Below are positions 1-6,822 of a stretch of DNA of 9,045 bases, piece after piece. Made by a program: the position numbers and the translations under genes. The notes under the pieces are model-generated. The model saw nothing but the letters and a program-made list of their open reading frames with translations. It searched no databases and was not told where the DNA came from. Numbering within the stretch: the stretch's first letter is position 1; each line of letters begins with the position of its first letter. This DNA comes from 13-1-40CM-70-15 sp964641215 (lineage in GTDB: Bacteria > Gemmatimonadota > Gemmatimonadetes > Gemmatimonadales > GWC2-71-9), in NCBI GenBank assembly GCA_964641215.1, contig CAZXKD010000116.1, positions 1-9,045 on the forward strand, read 5' to 3'.

Positions 1-80
1 GGGGGGGGGGGGGCGGCGGGGGGGGGGGGGGGGCCGCGGGCGCCCGCGCGGGTCGCTCGCGGGGGGGGAGGGGGAGGCCG
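1..80. repeat. Poly-G-rich low-complexity window edge
   Basis: The first 33 bases are all G except for two C, and the next ~45 bases are mostly G and C with few other letters. Read in the protoporphyrinogen oxidase frame they give a Gly/Arg-rich string that does not resemble that family, whereas the frame becomes family-like from about base 90 onwards. The simplest reading is a low-quality or artefactual contig end rather than real coding sequence. A genuine Gly-rich insertion cannot be excluded from sequence alone. Confidence 0.6.
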
Positions 81-343
81 GCACGCTCGCCCCCAGCCGC
101 CTCGCCGGCATTCTCCGGATCAGCGGCGAGGCGCTGTGGGCGCGGGTGTTCTCCTGGCCGCGGGGGATTGCGTCCTACAAACCCGGACATGCCGAGCGCC
201 TGGTGGCGGTCCGGAACCGGCTGACGGCGTTTCCGCCGATCGCGCTGTGTGGCGCGGGCTGCGACGGGCCCGGCGCGTCGGCGTGCGTGCGCTCGGGGAG
301 GGAGGCGGCGCGCGTCGTGCTCGCCGCGTCGACGCGCGGCTAG
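2..343 (+). CDS. hemG: Protoporphyrinogen oxidase, C-terminal part (5' end missing)
   Basis: Open from the left edge to TAG at 341-343, about 113 codons; the full enzyme is usually ~450-470 aa, so this is roughly the last quarter. The family is FAD-dependent and oxidises protoporphyrinogen IX (or coproporphyrinogen III in some lineages) late in heme synthesis, usually at the membrane. Seen here: the Trp-Pro-Arg-Gly ... Tyr-Lys-Pro-Gly-His segment at about 155-190, corresponding to the family's WPxAxPQYxxGH motif, and then the C-terminal FAD-contacting segment at about 240-315 (ALCGAG, then a Ser-Gly-Arg-Glu-Ala-Ala helix), corresponding to the usual LAGNxxxGVGIPDCxxSGxxAA. Some normally conserved positions differ: PQY reads ASY, and GIPDC reads GASAC. 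The gene is convergent with transketolase and shares its stop palindrome. hemY is a synonym in other nomenclatures. The family call is good; substrate type cannot be decided. Confidence 0.8.
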   Translation, partial: GGGGRRGGGGGRGRPRGSLAGGEGEAGTLAPSRLAGILRISGEALWARVFSWPRGIASYKPGHAERLVAVRNRLTAFPPIALCGAGCDGPGASACVRSGREAARVVLAASTRG

Positions 344-2364
344 AGCAGCGCCTTCGCGGCGGCCACCACGCGGTCTACCGTCAGCCCCAGCTCCTTGTAG
401 ATCCTCTGATAGGGCGCCGACCCACCGAAGCGCTCGAGTCCGAGCACCGCGCCCCCATCGCCGACCCAGCGGTACCACGGCTGAGGAGACGCCGCTTCCA
501 CGGCGAGCCGGGCGCGGATCCCCGGCGGCAGCACCACGTCGCGGTAGCTGCGGGGCTGTGCGGCGAAGTATTCCATGCACGGCATGCTCACGGCCCGCGT
601 CGCGATACCCTCCGCCGTCAGGCGCTCGTAGGCGCCAAGCACCAGTTCCACCTCTGACCCCGTCCCGATCAGCACGACCCGCGGCGTCTTACCACTCGGC
701 GTCTCGCCGAGCACATAGGCGCCGAGTCGCAGGCCATTGGCGGGCGCGTACTTCGCGCGGTCGATGACCGGCAGCTTCTGCCGCGTGAGCACCAGGGCCA
801 CCGGCCCCTGCTGGTGCAGCACCGCTGCCCGCCAGGCTTCCGCCACCTCGGCGGCGTCCGCGGGGCGGATCACTGTCATGTTCGGGATGGCGCGCAGCGC
901 GGCCAGCTGCTCGATCGGCTGGTGCGTCGGGCCGTCCTCCCCCAAGCCGATGCTGTCGTGCGTGAACACGTAGATCGGGCGCAGGTGCGACAGCGCCGCC
1001 AGCCGGATCGGCGGCCGCATATAGTCGGAGAAGATCAGGAACGTCCCGCCGTACGGAATGAATCCCTTGTGGTAGCACAGGCCGTTCAGGACCGCGCCCA
1101 TCCCGTGCTCGCGCACGCCGAAATGGAAGTTGCGTCCTCCCCGGGCGCCTGCGGCGAATGCCGCTGCGCCCTTCACGTCGGTGTTGGTGGAGCCCGTGAG
1201 GTCGGCGGCGCCGCCGACCAGCTCGGGCAACTTCGCGGCGATGGCGTTGAGCACCTTGCCCGATGCGGCGCGCGTCGCCATGGCGCCGTCGCCGGGCGTG
1301 AATACGGGGAGCCCGGCATCCCACTCCTTCGGGAGACGCCCGGCGAGCCGTCGCTCCAGCTCGGCGGCGGTGTCGGCGTGGGCCTTCCTGTAGGCGGCGT
1401 AGCGCTCCCGCCACTCCGCCTCGAGCCGCGCGCCGCGCTCCCGCGCCCGGCGCCAGTGGGCGAGCGACTCCGGCGGGACGGTGAACGGCTCGAGATAGGG
1501 CCAGCCGAGGTTCTGTTTCGTGAGCTTCACTTCCTCCGTCCCCAGCGGCTCCCCGTGCGCCTTGGCGCTGTCCTGCCGGTTCGGGCTCCCGAAGGCGATG
1601 TGGGTGCGCACAATGATGAGCGACGGCTTGTCCGTGACGCGTTTGGCGGAGCGGATCGCCGCGTCGATCGCAGCCAGGTCGTTCCCGTCGGCGACCCGCT
1701 GCACATGCCAGCCGTAGGCCTCGAATCGCTGCGCCGTGTCGTCGCTGAAGGCGAGGTCGGTCGGGCCGTCGATGGTGATGTGGTTGTCGTCGTAGAAGCC
1801 GATCAGCTTGCCCAGCCGCAGGTGGCCGGCGAGCGAGCACGCCTCGTGCGACACCCCCTCCATCAGATCGCCGTCCGAAGCGATGAAATAGGTGTGATGG
1901 TCGATCACCGCGTGGCCGGGGCGGTTGACCTGCGCGGCAAGCAGCGCCTCCGCGATCGCCATCCCTACCGCATTGCCCACGCCCTGACCGAGCGGACCCG
2001 TCGTCGCATCGACGCCGGGCGTGAGGCCGTACTCGGAGTGACCCGGTGTGCGGCTGTCCCACTGCCGGAACCGCTTGATCTCCTCGAGGGGGAGGTCGTA
2101 GCCGGTGAGGTAGAGCACGCTGTAGAGGAGGATGCACGCGTGCCCGCATGACAGCACGAACCGGTCGCGGTCGGGCCAGTCGGGATTCGCCGGGTTGCAG
2201 CGCAGGTGGCGCTGCCACAGCACGTAAGCGAGCGGCGCCAGCGCCATGGCCGTCCCCGGATGGCCAGACTCGGCCTGCTGGACGGCGTCCATCGCGAGGG
2301 CGCGGACGGTGTTGATGCAGAGCTGATCGAGGGCGGTGTCGGTCGCCGTCACGACATCGGTCAT
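340..2364 (-). CDS. tkt: Transketolase
   Basis: A 674-aa cytosolic, thiamine-diphosphate-dependent enzyme that moves two-carbon ketol units between sugar phosphates in the non-oxidative pentose phosphate (and Calvin-type) pathway. It is full length for the family. Seen: the AESGHPG segment with His35, SCGH with His75, and TPGHSEYGLTPGVDATTGPLGQG at ~107-128. The ThDP/Mg motif is ASDGDLMEG at 162-170, where the first Gly of the usual GDG is Ser, with Asn194 completing it. AKAHGEP carries His270. FGVREHGM at 416-422 carries the catalytic Glu419. HDSIGLGEDGPTHQP at 469-483 carries the substrate-binding His469 and His481. Domain order is PP domain, pyrimidine domain, C-terminal domain. ATG at 2362-2364 gives a typical N-terminus, although no clear Shine-Dalgarno precedes it. 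It lies 16 bp downstream of the 105-aa gene, so coupled translation is likely. The stop TAG (complement of 340-342) overlaps the convergent hemG stop. Confidence 0.97.
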   Translation of the reverse strand: MTDVVTATDTALDQLCINTVRALAMDAVQQAESGHPGTAMALAPLAYVLWQRHLRCNPANPDWPDRDRFVLSCGHACILLYSVLYLTGYDLPLEEIKRFRQWDSRTPGHSEYGLTPGVDATTGPLGQGVGNAVGMAIAEALLAAQVNRPGHAVIDHHTYFIASDGDLMEGVSHEACSLAGHLRLGKLIGFYDDNHITIDGPTDLAFSDDTAQRFEAYGWHVQRVADGNDLAAIDAAIRSAKRVTDKPSLIIVRTHIAFGSPNRQDSAKAHGEPLGTEEVKLTKQNLGWPYLEPFTVPPESLAHWRRARERGARLEAEWRERYAAYRKAHADTAAELERRLAGRLPKEWDAGLPVFTPGDGAMATRAASGKVLNAIAAKLPELVGGAADLTGSTNTDVKGAAAFAAGARGGRNFHFGVREHGMGAVLNGLCYHKGFIPYGGTFLIFSDYMRPPIRLAALSHLRPIYVFTHDSIGLGEDGPTHQPIEQLAALRAIPNMTVIRPADAAEVAEAWRAAVLHQQGPVALVLTRQKLPVIDRAKYAPANGLRLGAYVLGETPSGKTPRVVLIGTGSEVELVLGAYERLTAEGIATRAVSMPCMEYFAAQPRSYRDVVLPPGIRARLAVEAASPQPWYRWVGDGGAVLGLERFGGSAPYQRIYKELGLTVDRVVAAAKALL

Positions 2365-2380
2365 GGCGTGGAGGCTCTGG

Positions 2381-2698
2381 TCACAGCAGCCCGGACTTGG
2401 CCGCCTCCCACAGCTGCAGCAGCCGATCGAACCCGTCCACCAGCAGGTCCACCTGCTGGGGGCTGGGGCTCGCTTTCAGTGCCGTCTTCAGGTCCTCGGC
2501 GATCTTGGGCATCTCCTTGCGACCCTGTTTGGCACTCTCCGCGATGATCTGGTCCAGGAGCGTGGCGATCTTGGCGCGCTCGGTCTCATCGTCCGGGACT
2601 TGCCAGAGGTAGTCCGTCGACTGCTTGCCCTCAGTGATCAACTTGCCGAGGACGTCCAGCAACGGAACGCGGGACTTGCGAGCGTGGGGGTCGGGCAT
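2381..2698 (-). CDS. Small helical protein of unknown function upstream of tkt
   Basis: 105 aa, unrecognised. The sequence is highly charged, has no Cys, signal peptide or membrane segment, and looks mostly alpha-helical: amphipathic stretches at about residues 12-22, 37-55, 61-74 and 78-100, ending LLQLWEAAKSGLL. A compact four-helix fold would fit, but no HPt-type phosphorylatable His motif is visible, so I do not assign one. It is probably co-transcribed with transketolase (16 bp apart, same strand). ATG at 2696-2698 has no clear Shine-Dalgarno. A TAGATT hexamer (complement of 2705-2710) ends 6 nt before the ATG, which would fit a leaderless transcript, but no -35 is visible. Coding status is supported by position, the overlapping-free frame and a sensible amino-acid composition. 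Confidence 0.7.
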   Translation of the reverse strand: MPDPHARKSRVPLLDVLGKLITEGKQSTDYLWQVPDDETERAKIATLLDQIIAESAKQGRKEMPKIAEDLKTALKASPSPQQVDLLVDGFDRLLQLWEAAKSGLL

Positions 2699-2707
2699 GG
2701 GATGAAT

Positions 2708-2790
2708 CTAATTGCGGATTGGCGATTGCGGATTGCGGATTGAAAGCCAGGCCGTGGATTCCGCAATCCGCAATCCCCAATCCGCATTAG
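2708..2790. repeat. Long imperfect hairpin of tandem CGGATTG heptads
   Basis: The left arm (2708-2739) pairs with the right arm (2760-2790) over about 30 bp, with one bulged T (2713), one C/C mismatch (2723/2776) and a 20-nt loop (2740-2759). The left arm is four tandem 7-mers: CGGATTG (2715-2721), GCGATTG (2722-2728), CGGATTG (2729-2735) and CGGATTG (2736-2742). The right arm has the complement three times: CAATCCG (2764-2770), CAATCCC (2771-2777) and CAATCCG (2778-2784). It is clearly more AT-rich than the genes around it and fills the divergent spacer between the 105-aa gene and the PD40 gene. No T-tract follows either arm, so it is not an ordinary intrinsic terminator. A dispersed palindromic repeat is the likeliest class; similar heptad runs, translated as IRNPQSA-like strings, are familiar from draft genomes of several phyla (from memory). 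Confidence 0.85.
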
Positions 2791-2802
2791 CTTTCAGGTC
2801 CC

Positions 2803-3819
2803 ATGCTCTTGATCCTCTTCGCTCTCCAGGCGGTCGTCGTCCCCCCGGATTCCGGGGAAACCCACTTGCGCAACATCCGGCAGCTCACGTTCGGCGGGCA
2901 GAACGCCGAGGCCTATTGGTCGGCGTCCGGCCGGCAGCTGATCCTGCAGCGCCAGCCGCCCGAAGACTCGACCGGCTGTGACCAGGAATACATCATGAAC
3001 GCCGACGGCACGGGGCTGCGGCGCGTTTCCAGCGGGCACGGCCGGACCACCTGCGGGTACTTCTTCGCCCACGACTCGCGGATCTTCTACTCCAGCACCG
3101 AGCACGCCGGGGCCGCCTGTCCCCCGCGGCCGGACTATTCGCGCGGCTACGTGTGGGCGCTCTACGATTACGACATTTACGTCGCCAATCCCGACGGGAC
3201 GGGGAAGCGCCGCCTGACCGATAACCCCGGCTACGACGCCGAGGGCACGCTGTCGCCCGACGGCGGGACCATCGTCTTCACCTCGCTGCGCGACGGCGAT
3301 CTCGACATCTACACGATGCGCACCGACGGCACCGGCCTGCGCCGTCTCACGCACACTCTTGGCTACGACGGCGGGCCGGTCTTCTCGCCGGACGGCAAGC
3401 TGATCGTGTACCGCGCCTACCATCCCGGCACCGCGGCCGACAGCGCGGAGTATCGGGACTTGCTGGTGCACCATCTAGTGCGCCCGCTGAAGATGGACCT
3501 CTGGCTGATGAACGCCGACGGCAGCGACCAGCGACAGATCACGCACCTGCCAGGGGCGAGTTTCGCGCCCGCATTCGCTCCCGACGGCCGGCGGATCATC
3601 TTCGCCTCCAACTGGCGGGCCCCCGAGTCGCGCAACTTCGACCTCTACCTCGTCAACCTCGACGGAACGGGGCTCGAGCAGGTGACCACGAATCCCGCGT
3701 TCGACGCGTTCCCGATGTTCTCTCCGGACGGCACGCAGCTCGTCTGGGCGTCGAACCGTCATGGCAAAGCCCCTCACGAAACCAACATCTTCGTCGCCGA
3801 GTGGGTGGAGCGACCGTGA
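2803..3819 (+). CDS. Periplasmic PD40 (TolB-like) beta-propeller protein
   Basis: 338 aa. A short hydrophobic N-terminus (residues 2-13, no basic n-region) suggests export, though it is a weak signal peptide. An in-frame TAG at 2788-2790 means the start cannot lie further upstream, so ATG 2803 is the first choice; only a weak AGG lies before it. The rest is WD40-like/PD40 propeller repeats. The blade signature, Asp-Gly-Thr-Gly-Leu-x-x-(Leu/Val)-Thr, recurs at ~67-76, 130-139, 174-183, 238-247 and 286-295. SPDG or APDG turns lie at 151-154, 195-198, 259-262 and 307-310. PD40 proteins act in the periplasm as TolB-type binding platforms or peptidase-associated propellers. It lacks the TolB N-terminal domain (TolB is ~430 aa) and has no pal or tolA neighbours, so it should not be called tolB. 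Its stop overlaps the lepB start (GTGA), so it is the first gene of a three-gene operon. Confidence 0.88.
   Translation: MLLILFALQAVVVPPDSGETHLRNIRQLTFGGQNAEAYWSASGRQLILQRQPPEDSTGCDQEYIMNADGTGLRRVSSGHGRTTCGYFFAHDSRIFYSSTEHAGAACPPRPDYSRGYVWALYDYDIYVANPDGTGKRRLTDNPGYDAEGTLSPDGGTIVFTSLRDGDLDIYTMRTDGTGLRRLTHTLGYDGGPVFSPDGKLIVYRAYHPGTAADSAEYRDLLVHHLVRPLKMDLWLMNADGSDQRQITHLPGASFAPAFAPDGRRIIFASNWRAPESRNFDLYLVNLDGTGLEQVTTNPAFDAFPMFSPDGTQLVWASNRHGKAPHETNIFVAEWVERP
3807..3810 (+). promoter_or_regulatory. Shine-Dalgarno deciding the lepB start
   Basis: GGAG lies 5 nt before the GTG at 3816-3818. This favours that GTG over the in-frame GTG at 3801, which would add five residues (VGGAT) and has no comparable site. 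The chosen GTG also overlaps the previous gene's TGA (3817-3819), the usual sign of translational coupling. Confidence 0.7.
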
Positions 3820-4577
3820 GCGGCCCGGCCCCCCGTTCCCCCGCGTCGCCTCCCCCCGTTTCCCCTCCTCCGGCGCCGCGGACGCTGCGCGGCGAGATCA
3901 CCAGCTGGGGCAAGTCGATCGGCATCGCGCTCGTCGTCTGGATCGTGCTGCGGTCCTATCTCCTCGAGGCGTTCCGTATTCCCTCGGGCAGCATGGAGAA
4001 CACCCTGCTGGTGGGCGACTTCCTCTTCGTGAACAAGGCGGTCTACGGCGGCGCGCTCGAGATCCCCTTCACCGGCCTCCGGCTGCTGCGGCTCAAGGGC
4101 TACGCCACGCCGCACCGGGACGGCATCGTGATCTTCCGGTCGGTGGAGGACTCGACCCCGAATCTGGACATCGTCAAACGCCTCATCGGCGAACCGGGCG
4201 ACACGCTGCAGATGGTCCGCGACACCATCATCCGCAACGGCCAGCGGCTCGCGGAGCCGTACGCCCTGTACATCGGCGGCCCCCCCATCGACCCCCAGGT
4301 GCAGGCGGAAATGCGCGCGCACCAGTTGCCGCACTACGTCGGGAAAAACCCCGGCCCCGCGGGCTATCGCCCCGACACCCACAACTGGGGCCCGATCGTC
4401 GTACCCCCCGACAGCTTCTGGGTGATGGGTGACAACCGTGACGACTCGCGCGACAGTCGCTTCTGGGGCTTCTTGCCGCGCTCGCACATCGAGGGGCGAC
4501 CCCTCTTCATCTATATGAGCTTCGCCACCGATCCTCTCCGGATTCGGTGGCATCGCCTGTTCCGCCGGCCCTCCTGA
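3816..4577 (+). CDS. lepB: Signal peptidase I
   Basis: About 253 aa from the GTG at 3816. This membrane-bound Ser/Lys protease cleaves signal peptides from exported proteins on the outer face of the inner membrane. Order: a Pro/Ser-rich N-terminus (~1-25), one membrane segment (~31-48, GKSIGIALVVWIVL), then the catalytic domain. Box B is IPSGSMENTLLVGD with nucleophile Ser59 (second Ser of SGSM). Box D is VKRLIGEPGD with general base Lys121. Box E is GDNRDDSRDSRFWG, starting at about residue 205. All catalytic parts are present. Between boxes D and E lies a ~50-residue insert rich in Pro, Gly and His (about 145-195), as in longer Gram-negative enzymes. It overlaps the PD40 gene by 4 bp and precedes the TonB receptor by 13 bp, so it sits between two exported proteins in one operon. 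Confidence 0.96.
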   Translation: MSGPAPRSPASPPPVSPPPAPRTLRGEITSWGKSIGIALVVWIVLRSYLLEAFRIPSGSMENTLLVGDFLFVNKAVYGGALEIPFTGLRLLRLKGYATPHRDGIVIFRSVEDSTPNLDIVKRLIGEPGDTLQMVRDTIIRNGQRLAEPYALYIGGPPIDPQVQAEMRAHQLPHYVGKNPGPAGYRPDTHNWGPIVVPPDSFWVMGDNRDDSRDSRFWGFLPRSHIEGRPLFIYMSFATDPLRIRWHRLFRRPS

Positions 4578-4580
4578 GCC

Positions 4581-4585
4581 GGGAG
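4581..4585 (+). promoter_or_regulatory. Shine-Dalgarno of the TonB-dependent receptor gene
   Basis: GGGAG with a 5-nt spacer to ATG 4591, within the 13-bp gap after the lepB stop. It supports ATG 4591 over the in-frame ATG at 4597. Confidence 0.65.
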
Positions 4586-4590
4586 CCGCC

Positions 4591-6711
4591 ATGCTGATGA
4601 CCGCGAGCCTCTGGCTGCCGCTGGCGCTGAGCGCGCAGCGGCCGGACTCCACGCCGGTGACCCTCCTCCCGATCACCGTCTCCGTTACGCGGGCGTCCCT
4701 GCCGCTCACCAAGATTCCGCTCGCCGTGGCGCTGGTGGAGCGCGCGCAGATCGGGCGCGCCCGCCCGACATGGGGCCTGGACGAAGCCCTCGCAGCGGTG
4801 CCGGGGGTCTACGCGGCCAACCGCTACAACTTCTCCCTCGACCAGCGTCTCTCGATCCGCGGCTTCGGGAGCCGAGCGCCGTTCGCCGTGCGCGGCATCA
4901 AGATTCTGCTCGACGGAATCCCCCAGACGCTGCCCGACGGCCAAGGGCAGCTCACGAACGTCGAGCTCGGCGCCGCCGACCGGATCGAGGTGCTGCGGGG
5001 TTCCTCGTCGGCGCTGTTCGGCAACGCGTCGGGCGGGGTCATCAGTATCTGGACCGATCCTGCCCTGCCGCCGCGGATGAGCGAGGAAGTCCGCTTCGTC
5101 GCCGGCCGCTCGGAGCGCGACGTCCGCCGCACCTGGAGCAAGTGGCAGTCGACCAGCCTGGTGCGCGTCGGCGAGGGGAGCGCCCAGCTCACGCTCTCGC
5201 GACTCGGCTACGAGGGCGAGCGCGACCACAGCAACGCCGACCTGCGCAACGTGAACGCCCGCGTGCAACTGCCGGTCGGAGGGGGGGGGGGCTGGCATCT
5301 GACCGCCCTCGCGGATGTGGGCGACGATCCCCGCGCCGACAACCCCGGCGCGCTCACGCTCCCCGAGCTGCGGGCCAACCGCGATTCGGCCGCGGCCCTC
5401 AACCTGCGGCGCGATGCCGGCAAGGACGTGACCCAGGGGCAGGGGGGGCTCACGCTGCAACGCCGGCTGGCGGACGGCGGTGAGGTCGCGGCCACCATCT
5501 TCGCCTTCACGCGAAGCCTCAAGAACCCGCAGACCTTCGCCTATATCCATCTCGACCGCGTCGACTACGGCGGGCGGATCACGCTCTCCCATCCAGCGCA
5601 CCTGGGCGCGCTGTCCCAGCGCCTCACCCTGGGACTCGACTTCCAACGGCAGCGCGATGACCGTGTGAACTTCAACTACGACACCCTTCCCGGAATGCAG
5701 GCGCGACCCGACACCTCGCGCCAGCTCGACCAGTTGGAGCATGTGACCGAGGTGGGGCCGTTCCTGCAGAGCGTGCTCGACCTGTCGGCTCGGACATCGG
5801 TGACGGCCGGGGTGCGCTACGATCGCGTGAGCTTCGGGGTGAACGATCGTCTGATCACCGGGACCAACCCGGACGATTCCGGCCGCCGGTTGATGTCGGC
5901 GCTGAGCGGCTCACTCGGTCTCACCGTCAACCCGGCCGACGCACTGACCGTGTACGCCAGCGTGGGGACGTCGTTCGAGACGCCCACGACCACCGAGCTC
6001 GCCAACCGGCCCGACACGGCAGGGGGGTTCAACCCCACGCTCAAGCCTCAGCAGGCGGTGACCACCGAAATCGGTGCGCGCGGGGCCCTCGGGAGCGACC
6101 GGGGCAGCAAGCGATTGACCTGGACGGTCGCGCTGTTCCAGGCCGCGGTCCGCGATGAGCTGATCCCCTACGAAGTGCCGAGCTCTCCGCAGCGGAGCTT
6201 TTTCCGCAACGCCGGCAGCTCCCGTCACCGCGGGGTGGAGCTGGGAGGGGCGTTGTCGATGGCTCCCGGTCTGACGCTGAGCGGCGCGTACACCTACTCC
6301 GACTTTCGCTACGTGCATTACCGCTTCAGCCCGGATACGGCGCACACGTTCGTTCTCGACGGCCGGGCGCTGCCGGGGGTGCCGCGGGACTGGGGGCATG
6401 CCGCGCTGCGGGTCAACCCGGCCGCGGCGAGAGGCGGGTGGGTGGAGGTTGAGACGACCCATTCTTCGTCCTACTTCGTGGACGACGCTGGGAGCACGCG
6501 CCGGACCTCGCCGTGGTGGGCGACCAATCTGCGGCTGGGGTGGGAGGGACTGGCGGGGGCGGTGCGGGTGAGCCCCTTCCTCGCGGTCTACAACGTGTTC
6601 AACCGGCTGTACGTGGGGTCGGTCGTGATCAACGCGGCTGCGGGCCGCTACTACGAGCCAGCTCCCGGTCGAAGCGTCTACGTCGGTGTGTCAGTCGGTG
6701 CTGAGCGGTAG
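4591..6711 (+). CDS. TonB-dependent outer-membrane receptor
   Basis: 706 aa, normal for the family. These outer-membrane beta-barrels take up ferric siderophores, heme, cobalamin or other scarce ligands using TonB energy. Seen: a short signal peptide (~1-16, cleavage after LALSAQ likely), a TonB-box-like ITVSVTRA at 28-35, and the plug domain (~40-155) with RLSIRGFGSR (86-95), LLDGIP (106-111), TLPDGQGQL (113-121) and RIEVLRGSSSALFGNASGGVI (131-151). The TLPDGQGQ wording recalls FecA-type ferric receptors. The remainder is a barrel of alternating strands with the late signatures RNAGSSRHRGVELG and VYNVFNRLYVGS. The last strand ends VYVGVSVGAER rather than in the usual aromatic residue. A run of 11 G at 5281-5291 encodes part of Val-Gly-Gly-Gly-Gly-Gly-Trp. 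Third gene of the PD40-lepB operon. Ligand unknown; an iron complex is only a guess. Confidence 0.94.
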   Translation: MLMTASLWLPLALSAQRPDSTPVTLLPITVSVTRASLPLTKIPLAVALVERAQIGRARPTWGLDEALAAVPGVYAANRYNFSLDQRLSIRGFGSRAPFAVRGIKILLDGIPQTLPDGQGQLTNVELGAADRIEVLRGSSSALFGNASGGVISIWTDPALPPRMSEEVRFVAGRSERDVRRTWSKWQSTSLVRVGEGSAQLTLSRLGYEGERDHSNADLRNVNARVQLPVGGGGGWHLTALADVGDDPRADNPGALTLPELRANRDSAAALNLRRDAGKDVTQGQGGLTLQRRLADGGEVAATIFAFTRSLKNPQTFAYIHLDRVDYGGRITLSHPAHLGALSQRLTLGLDFQRQRDDRVNFNYDTLPGMQARPDTSRQLDQLEHVTEVGPFLQSVLDLSARTSVTAGVRYDRVSFGVNDRLITGTNPDDSGRRLMSALSGSLGLTVNPADALTVYASVGTSFETPTTTELANRPDTAGGFNPTLKPQQAVTTEIGARGALGSDRGSKRLTWTVALFQAAVRDELIPYEVPSSPQRSFFRNAGSSRHRGVELGGALSMAPGLTLSGAYTYSDFRYVHYRFSPDTAHTFVLDGRALPGVPRDWGHAALRVNPAAARGGWVEVETTHSSSYFVDDAGSTRRTSPWWATNLRLGWEGLAGAVRVSPFLAVYNVFNRLYVGSVVINAAAGRYYEPAPGRSVYVGVSVGAER
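5281..5291 (+). repeat. 11-G homopolymer inside the TonB receptor gene
   Basis: Eleven consecutive G within the barrel region, encoding a pentaglycine (about residues 230-235, with the last Gly reading GGC). The frame is intact on both sides, so the count is right or in phase here. Runs of this length are prone to slippage and to sequencing error. Confidence 0.9.
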
Positions 6712-6722
6712 ACGGGGTTCTT

Positions 6723-6822
6723 NNNNNNNNNNNNNNNNNNNNNNNNNNNNNNNNNNNNNNNNNNNNNNNNNNNNNNNNNNNNNNNNNNNNNNNNNNNNNN
6801 NNNNNNNNNNNNNNNNNNNNNN
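6723..6822. other. Assembly gap of 100 N
   Basis: Exactly 100 N, the conventional length for a scaffold gap of unknown size, so the true distance is not known. On its left the TonB receptor stop lies 11 bp away; on its right the infA stop codon is cut, with only its first two bases visible. The two flanks converge, so whatever lies inside is downstream of both genes. Ribosomal-protein genes that often follow infA (rpmJ, rpsM) would lie here if present, but nothing can be seen. Confidence 0.98.

Noticed and set aside
814..2151. Long plus-strand open frame of 445 codons
   Set aside because: Antisense to transketolase, which is strongly supported by motifs; open antisense frames are expected at this GC content and the product has no recognisable domain.
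689..2218. Minus-strand open frame of 509 codons
   Set aside because: Same strand as tkt but a different frame; Arg/Pro/Gly-rich translation without motifs.
2715..2784. Heptad repeats as a CRISPR array
   Set aside because: Units are 7 bp with no spacers and are arranged as an inverted repeat, not direct repeats with unique spacers.
2708..2790. The hairpin as an intrinsic terminator
   Set aside because: No U-tract follows the stem on either strand, and the flanking genes point away from it.
2712..2981. Plus-strand open frame of 89 codons with an IRNPQSA-like string
   Set aside because: The string is simply the heptad hairpin translated; the rest is out of frame with the PD40 gene.
2803..3819. 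Calling the propeller gene tolB
   Set aside because: It lacks the TolB N-terminal domain, is about 90 residues short and has no Tol-Pal neighbours.
3801..4577. Signal peptidase start at the upstream GTG 3801
   Set aside because: The GGAG at 3807-3810 and the GTGA overlap with the preceding stop both favour GTG 3816.
3774..4712. Minus-strand open frame of 312 codons
   Set aside because: Antisense to signal peptidase I, whose catalytic boxes are all present on the plus strand.
4507..5742. Minus-strand open frame of 411 codons
   Set aside because: Antisense to the TonB receptor plug and barrel; no domain, no Shine-Dalgarno.
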